Both the position numbers and the translations under genes were made by a program. A stretch of 64,000 nt of DNA. It comes from Williamsia sp. 1135. GTDB lineage: Bacteria; Actinomycetota; Actinomycetes; Mycobacteriales; Mycobacteriaceae. Of the stretch, positions 1 through 9,004 are shown in pieces. The stretch spans positions 19,147 to 83,146 of the forward strand of contig NZ_MJEI01000085.1 in assembly GCF_002095395.1 (NCBI RefSeq). The letters run 5' to 3'. Within the stretch, counting starts at the first letter, position 1. Every line of letters starts with the position of its first letter. The notes below the pieces were generated by a model, which was not told the origin of the DNA, searched no databases, and saw nothing but the letters and a program-made list of their open reading frames with translations.

Positions 1-1055
1 ACGGCCTGGCCGCCTTGATGGCCGGCAATGCCGTGGTCCTCAAGCCGGACAGCCAGACGCCGTATTGCGCGCTGGCGATGGTGGAGCTGCTCTACAAAGC
101 CGGTCTGCCCAAGGAACTGTTCGCAGTGGTCCCGGGTCCGGGTTCAGTTGTGGGACAAGCGATTGTCGCCAAGGCGGACTATCTGATGTTCACCGGCTCG
201 TCGGCGACGGGCGCGCAGCTCGCCGAACAGTGCGGTCGCCGCCTGATCGGCTTCTCCGCCGAACTCGGGGGCAAGAACCCGATGATCATCACCAAGACCG
301 CGGACATCGACAACGCGGTCGAGGGGGCTGTGCGCGCCTGCTACTCCAACTCCGGGCAGCTGTGCATCTCCATCGAACGCATCTACGTGGAGAACCCCGT
401 CGCCGAGGAGTTCTCGGCGAAGTTCGCCAAACGGGTCGCCGAAATGAAACTGGGCAGCGCGTACGACTTCACCACTGAGATGGGATCGCTCGCCTCAGCG
501 GCCCAGGTCGACACTGTCGCCGCCCATGTCGCGGATGCCAAAGAGAAAGGCGCGGTGGTCCTGGCAGGCGGTAACCGCCGTGACGACCTCGGACCGTTCT
601 TCTTCGAGCCGACCGTGCTGACCGGAGTCGCCGAGGGTATGGAGTGCTTTGCGGCCGAGACCTTCGGGCCACTTGTCGCGATCTATCCGGTGGACACCGT
701 GGCCGAAGCGGTGAAACGAGCCAACGACACCGAATACGGGTTGAACGCCAGCGTCTTCGCAGGGTCGTCGGACGAGGGCCGCAAGATCGCCGCGGAACTG
801 CGGGCGGGCACGGTGAACCTGAACGAGGGATACGCCGCCGCGTGGGGTTCCACTGCCGCTCCGATGGGCGGGATGGGGATCTCCGGGGTCGGGCGCCGCC
901 ACGGCGCCGAGGGGTTGCTGAAGTACACCGAGCCGCAGACCGTCGCCGAACAGCGGGTCATCGGTCTCGGCGGCATCAAGGGCGTGCCACGGAGTCTGTT
1001 CCTGCGGATCGTGCCGACCTTCATCAAGTCGCTGAAGTTCCTGCCCGGACGGTAA
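1..1055 (+). CDS. gabD2: Succinate-semialdehyde dehydrogenase, C-terminal part (cut by window start)
   Basis: The frame is open from the first base, so the N-terminal part of the gene lies outside the window. What remains is the end of the cofactor domain and the whole catalytic domain of an NAD(P)-dependent aldehyde dehydrogenase. The general-base glutamate lies in ELGGKNP, the nucleophilic cysteine in SGQLCIS, and the late motif ETFGPL is present. The spacing and the tail ending in KFLPGR look like the actinobacterial GabD2 subgroup, which oxidises succinic semialdehyde to succinate. Family is certain; substrate is inferred. The next gene starts 162 bp downstream with its own ribosome binding site. 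Confidence 0.85.
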   Translation, partial: GLAALMAGNAVVLKPDSQTPYCALAMVELLYKAGLPKELFAVVPGPGSVVGQAIVAKADYLMFTGSSATGAQLAEQCGRRLIGFSAELGGKNPMIITKTADIDNAVEGAVRACYSNSGQLCISIERIYVENPVAEEFSAKFAKRVAEMKLGSAYDFTTEMGSLASAAQVDTVAAHVADAKEKGAVVLAGGNRRDDLGPFFFEPTVLTGVAEGMECFAAETFGPLVAIYPVDTVAEAVKRANDTEYGLNASVFAGSSDEGRKIAAELRAGTVNLNEGYAAAWGSTAAPMGGMGISGVGRRHGAEGLLKYTEPQTVAEQRVIGLGGIKGVPRSLFLRIVPTFIKSLKFLPGR

Positions 1056-1217
1056 ACGCACCAGGCGTGCGTTGCCTTTCCAGTGTGTGCGAAGGATTGA
1101 TGTACGCCGAATAGACAGGTCGTTAATCCCGGCCAGGTAGCGGCGACGGCTACGCGAAACATGCACGGACAGCGGCTGACTGCGATAGCGTTCGTGCAAC
1201 TTCGTCGAGGGAGCGCA

Positions 1218-3017
1218 ATGTTTGCCGACTTTTCCGATCGCACCGATTTCGACAATGCCAATCGCGGCTTGATCGCCACGTTGGAGCCCGCGAAGATCAG
1301 CGCTGACGATGGCCGGGTGGTGTACGACGCGGACGGGTTTGCCGCGGCAACCACCGGTGACTGTCCCGACACTGTGAATCCCAGCCTCTGGCGCCAGGCG
1401 CAGCTGACTGCGATTCACGGCCTCTTCGAGGTCACCGCAGGCATCTACCAGATTCGTGGCTACGACCTGTCGAACATGACCCTCGTCGAGGGTGACACCG
1501 GTGTGGTCGTGATCGACCCGCTCGTGTCCGCCGAATGTGCATCGGCCGGGCTTGCGCTGTACCGCGAGCATCGCGGCGACCGACCGGTGAGCGCAGTCAT
1601 CTATACCCACTCGCACATCGACCATTTCGGTGGGGTGCTCGGCGTGGTCGACGCCGACACCGACGTGCCCATCATCGCGCCGGAGCACTTTCTCGAGCAC
1701 GCTGTCTCCGAGAACGTCTACGCCGGAGGGGCGATGCTGCGGCGCGGAATGTTCCACACCGGCATGGTGCTCGACGTCGGCGCGACCGGCACTCTGGGTG
1801 CGGGTTTGGGGCCCAGTACGTCGAAGGGAACCGTCGGGCTCATCGCACCTACTCTCGACATCACCCACACCGGACAAGAAGAGACCTTCGACGGCGTGCG
1901 GATGATCTTCCAGGTGACACCGGGCACCGAAGCCCCGTCCGAGATGAACTTCTACTTCCCTGATCACCGCGCATTGTGCTTGGCAGAGAACGCCACTCAC
2001 AACCTGCACAACCTACTCACGCTGCGCGGGGCCGAGGTACGCGACGCCCGCAACTGGTCGCGGTACCTCGCCGAGGCGATCGAGATGTTCGCCTACGATT
2101 CCGACGTCGCGTTCGCCTCGCACCACTGGCCGACCTGGGGCACAGCCGAACTCATTCAGTTCATCACCGAGCAACGCGACCTGTACGCCTACCTGCATGA
2201 TCAGACACTGCGTCAGCTCAACCGCGGTCTCACCGGTACCGAGATCGCCGAAGACTTCGCCATGCCCCCCGCGTTGGATGCGGTGTGGCACACCCATGGG
2301 TATTACGGTTCGGTCAGCCACAACGTGAAAGCGATCTACCAGCGGTACCTCGGTTGGTACGACGGCAATCCCGCACATCTGTGGCAGCACCCTCCGGAAG
2401 CGTCCGGTGCCCGCTATGTTCGCGCACTCGGTGGTATCGATGCGGCCGTCGCGAAGGCCACCGAGTTCGCCGAGGAGGGTGACCTGCGTTTCGCGGCCGA
2501 ACTGGCCAGTCATGCAGTATTCGCCGAGCCAGGCCATGCCGGCGCGAGGGAGGTCCTCGAGAACGTGCTGAGACAACTGGGATATGGGTCCGAGTGCGCA
2601 ACGTGGCGCAACAACTACCTCGTCGGTGCCGACGAGGTGAACGGTCCCACCCACGCATCTGACGTCAGTGCTGCGGGAATGGCCACCGCGTTGACCATCA
2701 CGCAGGTCTTCGACAGTCTCGCCATTCGCATCGACGGCCCCCGCGCCTGGGACGCCACCGCGTCGGTCCGGTGGCACTTCACCGATTCCGACGAAACCTA
2801 CCGGATGGAGCTGTCCAACGGCGTCCTCATCCACTACCCGACACAGCGGACCGACCCGGCCGACCTCGTGGTCACGCTCACCAAAGCGCAACTGCTCGGA
2901 CTACTCGCCGGCGCCGGCACCGACGGCATAGCGATGGACGGTGATTCGGGAACCATCTCGACGATCGTCGGACTGACCGGCGACCCCGATCCGGCATTCG
3001 CCATCGTCACCCCATAG
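1218..3017 (+). CDS. Alkyl/aryl sulfatase (SdsA1-type metallo-beta-lactamase)
   Basis: This 599-residue protein has the SdsA1 layout. An N-terminal metallo-beta-lactamase domain carries the zinc motif H131-x-H133-x-D135-H136 (THSHIDHFGG), and the acidic and histidine ligands of the second metal lie in AENATHNLHN. A helical dimerisation region follows, then a C-terminal SCP2-like lipid-binding domain. Such enzymes hydrolyse alkyl sulfates such as SDS to alcohol and sulfate. An upstream in-frame ATG at 1161 exists, but ATG 1218 is chosen because GAGGGAG ends five bases before it. No signal peptide is visible, so it is probably cytosolic, unlike secreted SdsA1. It is monocistronic. Confidence 0.88.
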   Translation: MFADFSDRTDFDNANRGLIATLEPAKISADDGRVVYDADGFAAATTGDCPDTVNPSLWRQAQLTAIHGLFEVTAGIYQIRGYDLSNMTLVEGDTGVVVIDPLVSAECASAGLALYREHRGDRPVSAVIYTHSHIDHFGGVLGVVDADTDVPIIAPEHFLEHAVSENVYAGGAMLRRGMFHTGMVLDVGATGTLGAGLGPSTSKGTVGLIAPTLDITHTGQEETFDGVRMIFQVTPGTEAPSEMNFYFPDHRALCLAENATHNLHNLLTLRGAEVRDARNWSRYLAEAIEMFAYDSDVAFASHHWPTWGTAELIQFITEQRDLYAYLHDQTLRQLNRGLTGTEIAEDFAMPPALDAVWHTHGYYGSVSHNVKAIYQRYLGWYDGNPAHLWQHPPEASGARYVRALGGIDAAVAKATEFAEEGDLRFAAELASHAVFAEPGHAGAREVLENVLRQLGYGSECATWRNNYLVGADEVNGPTHASDVSAAGMATALTITQVFDSLAIRIDGPRAWDATASVRWHFTDSDETYRMELSNGVLIHYPTQRTDPADLVVTLTKAQLLGLLAGAGTDGIAMDGDSGTISTIVGLTGDPDPAFAIVTP

Positions 3018-3085
3018 CGGGAGGACGGGTCCGCTGCGGGAAACCGCCGCGCAGTACCTTCAAAGTCGTTGTCGCTCGGCGCTCT

Positions 3086-3736
3086 TCATCTCCTACGCCT
3101 CCACCAGCGCACGAGCAGGATCGCCACCGCACCGAGTAGCGCCAATCCGAGACTGACCACCGGAACCTGCCGGGACGGCTCGGGCACCGGCGTGGGCTCG
3201 GTGCGCTTGAGGGCGGTGAACCGGGCGCTGTGCTCCTCGGTGGGGGTGGGCCCCTCGGTGGGAGTGGGCTCGGACCGAACCGGCTCCTTCACGACTGGCT
3301 CGGGCGCAACAGGTTTCGGCGCCGCAGGCGGCGCGGGCGGAGGTGCAGGTGCCACCGCTTGAGCGGGTGTCGACTTGGGTGGCGCGGTGTTACCCGGTTT
3401 GTCGGGACCCTTCTTCGTCGGTGGCTTCCGAGGCGCCGACTTCGCCGCGGCAGACTTGGCGGCAGGCACCGAGTCTGTCGTGGGTGCGGCCTTCTTCCCG
3501 GGTGCCTTCTTGGCGGCTACCTTCTTCACCGGAGCCTTCTCCGCAGGTGCCTTCTTTGCCGCCGCCTTCTTCACGGGAGCCTTCTTTGCGGGGGCCTTCT
3601 TCGCCGGCGCGGCTTTTTTCGCCGGAGCAGTTTTCTTGGCGGCCGCCTTCTTCGCAGGTGCCTTCTTTGCCGGTGGAGTCCCGGGCCCGTCAGGAGAAGG
3701 CTGATCGGCAAGGGAGTTCGGATCCGGGTCGGCCAT
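3086..3736 (-). CDS. hns: Membrane-anchored histone-like protein (Rv3852/H-NS type)
   Basis: This is a 216-residue low-complexity protein. A short acidic N-terminus is followed, at about residues 20-115, by repeated PAKKAPAKKAA-type units like those in histone H1 and the HupB tail. A Pro/Glu-rich linker then leads to one C-terminal transmembrane helix (about 190-209) ending in RWWRRRR. This is the architecture of M. tuberculosis Rv3852, described as a membrane-tethered nucleoid protein, but the lysine repeat is longer (Rv3852 is about 134 residues). The start at 3736 is preferred because AAGGAG lies 11 bases upstream; an in-frame ATG at 3781 is the alternative. Its neighbours towards espR agree with the mycobacterial order. 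Confidence 0.75.
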   Translation of the reverse strand: MADPDPNSLADQPSPDGPGTPPAKKAPAKKAAAKKTAPAKKAAPAKKAPAKKAPVKKAAAKKAPAEKAPVKKVAAKKAPGKKAAPTTDSVPAAKSAAAKSAPRKPPTKKGPDKPGNTAPPKSTPAQAVAPAPPPAPPAAPKPVAPEPVVKEPVRSEPTPTEGPTPTEEHSARFTALKRTEPTPVPEPSRQVPVVSLGLALLGAVAILLVRWWRRRR

Positions 3737-3803
3737 GGAAGATTGCGCTCCTTCGCTTTCGGCTGCGTCCTCGTCAATCATGCCCGGTACCGACCGAGTC
3801 GGC

Positions 3804-4730
3804 TCAATTGGGTGCGGTGGTTCCCAAGCCGGCGGCGAGGCCGATCACCAGCGCCATGAGCATGACTTCGGTGATGGCGCGCCGCAGGGACACCTCTTCG
3901 CCGATGCGGTGCGCGCGTGCCGCGGGCAACCAGGTGGTGCGCTGACGAAAGGCAACGATGATCAGCATCGCAAGACCTGCGGACTTGGCCAGCAGGATGC
4001 GGCCATAGCCGGTACCCGTCAGCTCACCGAGCGAATCGAGTTCGAGAAACGCCGCCACCACGCCGGTGACGAACAGGACGAGAACGCACCACTGGGCGTA
4101 TCCGGAGAACAGTGGCAGGCTCGTCGCCCAGCCCTTGCGGCCTCGAACGGTCAGCGCCAGCGCTGCCAGTGCGCCGCACCACCAACCCGCAGAGAGGACG
4201 TGGACGGCGACCAGCACCGGCCCGCCGGTCTGCTGACCGAGGTGACCGGTGACGGGTCCGATCAGCAGTCCGAGAGCGGTCACTGCGGCAGCGGCCTCGG
4301 GAACCGCCATCGTCGGCCGGAACATCCAGACCACCGCGAACACCGCCACCAGCAGCGCGCATCCGGTGCCGATCAGGGCCGGCGTCGCCCCGCTCACCCG
4401 CACGAAGTCCGACAATCCGACGGCTCCGGGGGAGCGCCCGGTCCGCTCGGCGACCCCGAGCCAGGCGGCGACCAGCGCGGCCACGAACCAGACGCCGGCC
4501 AGGATCGCGGTCAACTGCAGCGCCCGCGGTTCGGTGGGTTCTCCACCGAGCACCCGCAGGCTGGTCAACCCCAGCACGGTGATGGCCGCGCAGATGGCCA
4601 CCGCGCTTGCCGCGGCATCCATCTCGGGACCGGCCGGGCGGGCGATCACCCAGCACAACCCGACTCCGAGCCAGGCCGCGGGCACGGCACCGATCAACCA
4701 TTCACGACGCGTCGTGCCCGCAGCCCGCAC
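3804..4730 (-). CDS. copD: CopD-family copper resistance membrane protein
   Basis: This 308-residue polytopic membrane protein has about eight hydrophobic helices. The late helices carry the pattern seen in CopD proteins (LxVHVLSAGWWCGALAAL, then FSGYAQWCVLVLF), where conserved His/Trp positions are thought to take part in copper passage. The start is GTG, four bases after the copC stop, with AGGAAG from the end of copC as its ribosome binding site, so translation is coupled to copC. It is the last gene of the ycnI-copC-copD operon. A role in copper handling at the inner membrane follows from family and operon. The metal direction (uptake or resistance) cannot be read from sequence. Confidence 0.82.
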   Translation of the reverse strand: MRAAGTTRREWLIGAVPAAWLGVGLCWVIARPAGPEMDAAASAVAICAAITVLGLTSLRVLGGEPTEPRALQLTAILAGVWFVAALVAAWLGVAERTGRSPGAVGLSDFVRVSGATPALIGTGCALLVAVFAVVWMFRPTMAVPEAAAAVTALGLLIGPVTGHLGQQTGGPVLVAVHVLSAGWWCGALAALALTVRGRKGWATSLPLFSGYAQWCVLVLFVTGVVAAFLELDSLGELTGTGYGRILLAKSAGLAMLIIVAFRQRTTWLPAARAHRIGEEVSLRRAITEVMLMALVIGLAAGLGTTAPN

Positions 4731-4733
4731 GGT

Positions 4734-5249
4734 CTACTTCCTGCGCTGCAGGCGGAGTGCGACGGCCAGACCGCCTCCGAACACGACCACCGCGACCACG
4801 ATGAACGGCCACACCGGGATGCCCGAGGACGAGGATTCGTCGTCGTCATCGACGGAGGCGCCGGGAGTGCCTTGGCCAGCGGTGGTGAGGGTGAACGTCA
4901 GCTGACCCTCGACCGGATGTCCGTCCGCCGAGGTCACCCGATAGTTGATCAGGTACTCGCCCGCAGGCCCGAGCTCGCGCAACTGCGTGCTGACGCTACG
5001 GCCCGTGACGGTCGGTTCGCCGTCCTGCCAGTAGTTACGATCGGGCCCCACCACGGTCAACGCCGGAAAGCTCTCTTGCAGTGGCTCGTTGAACGTGAGC
5101 GTCACCGTCGGAGGTCCGGCACTGACGGACGCCCCGTTCGCGGGGTCGGAGCTGACGAGCGCCGAGTGTGCCGATGCCGTCGGAGCGAACGCGAACGTCG
5201 TCAGCAGTGCTATTGCGATCGCGCCGATGGTCAGCGCCAACCGCCTCAC
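4734..5249 (-). CDS. copC: CopC domain copper-binding protein, membrane anchored
   Basis: This 171-residue protein has a signal peptide ending at TASA|HSALVSS. The mature protein would therefore begin with histidine, the usual first copper ligand of CopC. The CopC fold covers about residues 27-122 (DPANGASV, FNEPLQ, SADGHPVEGQLTF; the DGHP histidine is the second typical ligand). An acidic/Ser linker and a C-terminal transmembrane helix ending in RLQRRK follow. The GTG start at 5249 overlaps the ycnI stop (GTGA), showing translational coupling. It presumably binds Cu(II) outside the membrane and works with CopD. Confidence 0.87.
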   Translation of the reverse strand: MRRLALTIGAIAIALLTTFAFAPTASAHSALVSSDPANGASVSAGPPTVTLTFNEPLQESFPALTVVGPDRNYWQDGEPTVTGRSVSTQLRELGPAGEYLINYRVTSADGHPVEGQLTFTLTTAGQGTPGASVDDDDESSSSGIPVWPFIVVAVVVFGGGLAVALRLQRRK

Positions 5250-5938
5250 GAGCGCTTGCGGGCCAGTGCGCCGACCGCCACGCCGATGCCCAAGGCGCCC
5301 AATACGATTCCGGTACCGGCGAGCCAACGCGCGGTGTTGTCGGTGTTCGATTCGGACGATTCGGCGCTGCTCTGGGTGTCCTCCTCGTGGGTTGCGGTGT
5401 CGGCGCCGTGCCCATCGGCGGTCTTGGCCCCCAGCGTCACGGTCGGAGCAGGCTTGTCCGGCTCGGGCTGGCCTTCCACCGTCGGCTGATCCCACGCCAC
5501 CACTTCACCGTCGGAGTACGTCTGCACCGTCGGTAGTGTCACCGTCGCCTGCTCGGGCAGCGGTCCGCCGGAGAGCCGGAATTGAACGAACTCACCGGGA
5601 TTGATGCCTGGGTTCCCGGGGGCGGCCGTCCAGGTCACGGAGGTCGCCTCCTCGCTGGCCGGATCCTTGGTGATCTCGGCGGTCCAGCCCGGCATCGGTT
5701 CGGTACGAGCGGATTTGAGATTCGGCAATGTCACCGCCACCTTGGTGGTGCTCGCGGTGTCCGACTCGTTGGGGACCCGGAACGTGATGACGCCGTAGCC
5801 GCCCTGCGTGAGGTCGTCGCCGGCCGCGGTGACGTGTGCCGCCGCGACGCCGGCGCCGAGCAGGCTCAGACCGCCGACCACGGTGGCGGCGGCGAGTGAC
5901 GCACCGAGGACACGGGCGCGTCGTGAAAATGAAGACAT
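5246..5938 (-). CDS. ycnI: YcnI family (DUF1775) secreted copper-binding protein
   Basis: This 230-residue protein has a signal peptide ending AGVAAA|HVTAAG. It is followed by a DUF1775 beta-sandwich (about residues 36-170) with the conserved tryptophan in GWTAEI, then a linker and a C-terminal transmembrane helix ending in ALARKRS. In this family the mature N-terminal histidine and the tryptophan help bind copper. ATG 5938 is chosen over a longer frame because it has AGGAA upstream and begins a clean signal peptide. It is the first gene of the ycnI-copC-copD operon, consistent with extracytoplasmic copper delivery. Confidence 0.88.
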   Translation of the reverse strand: MSSFSRRARVLGASLAAATVVGGLSLLGAGVAAAHVTAAGDDLTQGGYGVITFRVPNESDTASTTKVAVTLPNLKSARTEPMPGWTAEITKDPASEEATSVTWTAAPGNPGINPGEFVQFRLSGGPLPEQATVTLPTVQTYSDGEVVAWDQPTVEGQPEPDKPAPTVTLGAKTADGHGADTATHEEDTQSSAESSESNTDNTARWLAGTGIVLGALGIGVAVGALARKRS

Positions 5939-6011
5939 GGTTGTTCCTGACTTGATATCGCAGTGATGCCACCCGCGCACGAGAGGCGGGTGGTGGGGGA
6001 GGAGGAGGCGA

Positions 6012-6461
6012 TCAGGCCGCCGGCGGACCCCGGAGTCCGACACCGCCGGGTGCGAGGACACCGACGAGGGGTCGCCGCTGCGGAGCTGTCGTCACCACGA
6101 ATCGGGTGAGGTCGGTGATCGGGCCGGCGACCAGGAACCGCAGGGTCCGAATGACCGAGGTGATCACGGAGTAGAGCCTGCCCGACCCGGCGATCAACAA
6201 TGCGCAGACCGGGATGGCGACGAGGTGGGTCGTAGCCATGGCCGACGTCGTCGACGAATGCGCGTGGGCCATCGGATCCGCGGTCAGGGACAGGACGGTA
6301 TGACCCGCCAACTGGGCGCCGGTGAGCAACGCGACGAAGGCCACCATCGAACTGAGCCGGTGTGCCAGGGCACCCGCGGCGACGCCTATCACCACGAGCA
6401 ATACGAGCCCGGCCGAACCGGGCAGATGGCCGGACGCCACACCGTGGGCGGCAACCGCCAA
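6012..6461 (-). CDS. Small polytopic membrane protein (Rv3851-like position)
   Basis: The frame encodes about 149 residues with three or four hydrophobic helices and scattered histidines (AHGVASGH, GHTVL, HAHSS). I recognise no named domain. The position between the coiled-coil gene and the hns-like gene corresponds to mycobacterial Rv3851. The TTG at 6461 has no ribosome binding site. In the same frame a CTG at 6497 overlaps the upstream stop (CTGA), has TGGGAG seven bases before it, and would give a natural membrane-protein N-terminus (xKPLAVTF). The true start may therefore be the rare CTG. Proximity to the copper operon may or may not be meaningful. Confidence 0.6.
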   Translation of the reverse strand: MAVAAHGVASGHLPGSAGLVLLVVIGVAAGALAHRLSSMVAFVALLTGAQLAGHTVLSLTADPMAHAHSSTTSAMATTHLVAIPVCALLIAGSGRLYSVITSVIRTLRFLVAGPITDLTRFVVTTAPQRRPLVGVLAPGGVGLRGPPAA

Positions 6462-6493
6462 CGCCGGTGCGGTGAAAGTGACGGCCAGAGGTT

Positions 6494-7186
6494 TCAGGGA
6501 CGGACTCCCAGCCGGGCCAGGAGATCGGCGTCGATGGCGGCCAGTTCACGACTGATCGCGGCGTGCGCGCTGCGCCGGCGCGCGGCGGGCATGTGCTCGG
6601 CTGCCGCGACCGCGGTCGACAGATCCGACAGCCGCTGCCCCATGATCGTGGTGAACGTCTTGGTCTCGGCGTCCGAATGCTTGGCGGTGAGGGTGTGCAG
6701 CGACTCGGTCGCGCCCGAGATCCGTGCGGACAGGGCCGCGCCGTGGCCGCTGTACCGGCCCAGTTCTGCGACCGGAACACCGGCGCGGTCGGCCTGGACG
6801 CGGCTGATCTGTTCGCGGGCCGCCGTGCTCGCGCGGTAGGCGATGGGGACGAGAACCGGGGACAACACCTTCGCGACCTGCAGGTATCGCTTGACTCGGG
6901 CGGTGGAGAGCAACTTGCCGTCGGCAACGGCCTTGGCGTTGGCCTGCGCGATCTTGAGGTTGTTCTCGTTGGTCTTCGACAGGACCTTTGCAGCGTTCTT
7001 GTCCAGCTGGGCCTGAGCCTTGAACGACTTCTTCGCGAGTTTGCGCTGCTGCTTGCGCTCGGCTTTGGCGTCCTTGCGGCCGGACTTGTCCTCGAGCCGG
7101 GCCTCCAGTTTGGCCTTGGCCTTGAGAGCTTTCGCCTGCGCTTTGCGCTGGGCTCGGCTTGTGCGACCGGAACTGAACAGACCCAT
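6494..7186 (-). CDS. Coiled-coil protein, DUF6474-like (Rv3850 position)
   Basis: This 230-residue protein opens with MGLFSSGR. About 70 residues rich in Lys, Ala and Glu follow and are predicted to form a coiled coil (QRKAQAKALKAKAKLE). The rest is helical. No enzymatic motif is visible. It resembles a conserved actinobacterial family annotated DUF6474 and sits where Rv3850 lies in M. tuberculosis. The start at 7186 is preferred over longer frames because GAGAGGG precedes it and the MGLF N-terminus is typical of the family. Its stop overlaps the probable CTG start of the next membrane protein. Confidence 0.72.
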   Translation of the reverse strand: MGLFSSGRTSRAQRKAQAKALKAKAKLEARLEDKSGRKDAKAERKQQRKLAKKSFKAQAQLDKNAAKVLSKTNENNLKIAQANAKAVADGKLLSTARVKRYLQVAKVLSPVLVPIAYRASTAAREQISRVQADRAGVPVAELGRYSGHGAALSARISGATESLHTLTAKHSDAETKTFTTIMGQRLSDLSTAVAAAEHMPAARRRSAHAAISRELAAIDADLLARLGVRP

Positions 7187-7324
7187 GCGGTGCGACCCTC
7201 TCGCTTGTTTCGACCAGCCCCGCCTGCGGCGGTGTGCGAATTGTCGTGCAGTTGCGGTACAAGCATTACATAGCGTGCTCATCGGAGTTGTAGGCCCGAG
7301 CGCTCAAGACGGAGGATGGTGTCG

Positions 7325-8995
7325 ATGGCAACACGATCATCGGTGCCATCTGGCCCGACACACACTCTGCTGACGCCTCGTGACCTGAGCGGTTGCGAGC
7401 ATCGTCTTGCGCTGGACTCGAGTTTTCCCGCCGCGGTGGCCGTCCCCGACGACGCCGGGGTGGCCATGCGCAAAGAAGCGGCGGCCGACCACCGGAGCCG
7501 GGTCCGGGACATGCTCCACGCGCTGCATTCCGACGAACTCGCGGGGTGGGCCGACGCGTCCGCCGGTGGGCGCGCCTACCGGGTGCAGCAGACGATGGCG
7601 GCCATCGCTGCCGGCGCGCGCTGGATCTGGGGCGCCACCCTGCCCGACGACGTCGAGGGTGGTCGCCGCGGCTGGGCGGAGTTGCTGATCCGGGTGGACG
7701 ACACCCGGGGTGCCGAGGCGCACGAGGGTGCGGCGTACATGCCGGTGATCGTCGTCAACCACAAGGCGTCTGACCCCGGTTCGGGTGCCATCACCAGTCC
7801 GGTGTGGGCGTGGCAGCCGATGATCGACGAGACCCGCAAGGTGCGCGGGAACTCCCGGGACACCACGCGGCTGGCGCAGCTCTATCGGATGCTGCAGACG
7901 CTCGGTGTCGCGGGAGTCGGGCTGCTGCCCGCCGGGCCGGCAGGAGGCGTCATCGGCCTCGACATCGACTGCATGGTGGTCCTTGACCTCACGGATGCCC
8001 TGATCCGTTATGACGCCCTGCTGATCAGACGGCAGGGGATCGCGGCCGGTGACGTGCCCACGGCGCCGTCGCGGATCGGCGAGTGCCGCAGCTGCGCCTG
8101 GTGGTCGAAGTGTGGCCCCGAGCTCGAGGCGGCCAGAGACGTCAGCCTCGTCGTCAACGGAAATCTGACCCAGTTGCTCGCTACAGTCGGTGTACGGACC
8201 ATCGACCAGCTGGCCGGATACGAAGGACCGGCGCCAGAAGGCTGGCCTGGCGCACTCGACGACGCGATCCTCATGGCGCGCGCCCGCCTGGCCGACGTGT
8301 CGTTGATCCGTCGGATGCCCGAGGTTGCAGTCGTGCGCGCCGACGTCGAGATCGATGTCGACATGGAGAGCTACCAGGACGACGGGGCCTATCTGTGGGG
8401 CACCCTGCTCACCGACAACACCGACCCGTTGCGACCCGTGATCTATCGCCCGTTCGTCACCTGGACGCCGTTGCCGACCCGCGACGAGGCCCGCTCGTTC
8501 GCCGAGTTCTGGACGTGGCTGATCGGCGAACGGGACCGCAGTGTGGCGGCAGGAAAGACTTTTGCGGCCTACTGCTATTCACAACAGGCCGAGAACCGGT
8601 GGTTGCTCGGCTCGGCGGACCGGTTCGCCGGTGAGCCCGGGGTCCCGACCCGCGACGAGGTGCTCACGTTCATCAATTCACCTCAGTGGGTGGACATCTA
8701 CGAGGCCGTCAGCTGCAACTTCCTCAGCCCGCAGGGAAAAGGTCTCAAGAAGGTCGCACCCCACGCAGGTTTCCACTGGCGCGACGACGAAGCCGGGGGT
8801 GAGGCGTCGATGCAGTGGTACCGACGCGCGGTGGGACTGGACGGTGATCAGATCGATCACACCCAGCGAGCTCGATTGCTCGAGTACAACGAAGACGACG
8901 TCCAGGCCACGAAGGCCTTGCGTGAGTGGATGAGCGAAGGCGCCGCCGAACAGGTCCCGTTGGGCACCGATCTGCCCGGTCCCACGGCGACCTGA
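7325..8995 (+). CDS. TM0106-family RecB-like putative nuclease
   Basis: This 556-residue protein belongs to the TM0106 group of RecB-like nucleases. The N-terminal half carries the nuclease-like core with the cysteine cluster CRSCAWWSKC, followed by a helix-hairpin-like segment (TVGVRTIDQLAGY). The C-terminal half (about 340-545) resembles a YprB-type RNase H fold (RADVEIDVDME, YCYSQQAENRWL, YNEDDVQATKAL) with acidic residues suited to metal binding. ATG 7325 is chosen because GGAGG ends nine bases before it, while the ATG at 7316 abuts GGAGG with no spacer. The biological role of the family is unknown. It is transcribed alone. Confidence 0.8.
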   Translation: MATRSSVPSGPTHTLLTPRDLSGCEHRLALDSSFPAAVAVPDDAGVAMRKEAAADHRSRVRDMLHALHSDELAGWADASAGGRAYRVQQTMAAIAAGARWIWGATLPDDVEGGRRGWAELLIRVDDTRGAEAHEGAAYMPVIVVNHKASDPGSGAITSPVWAWQPMIDETRKVRGNSRDTTRLAQLYRMLQTLGVAGVGLLPAGPAGGVIGLDIDCMVVLDLTDALIRYDALLIRRQGIAAGDVPTAPSRIGECRSCAWWSKCGPELEAARDVSLVVNGNLTQLLATVGVRTIDQLAGYEGPAPEGWPGALDDAILMARARLADVSLIRRMPEVAVVRADVEIDVDMESYQDDGAYLWGTLLTDNTDPLRPVIYRPFVTWTPLPTRDEARSFAEFWTWLIGERDRSVAAGKTFAAYCYSQQAENRWLLGSADRFAGEPGVPTRDEVLTFINSPQWVDIYEAVSCNFLSPQGKGLKKVAPHAGFHWRDDEAGGEASMQWYRRAVGLDGDQIDHTQRARLLEYNEDDVQATKALREWMSEGAAEQVPLGTDLPGPTAT

Positions 8996-9004
8996 TCTGC
9001 ACTG

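Noticed and set aside
495..2009. Long minus-strand open frame across the alkylsulfatase and dehydrogenase genes
   Set aside because: It lies antisense to two well-recognised genes, has no domain, and reflects high-GC codon bias.
3735..5489. 584-codon plus-strand frame opposite copC/copD
   Set aside because: It is antisense to the clear copper genes, has low-complexity Arg/Gly/Gln composition and no recognisable domain.
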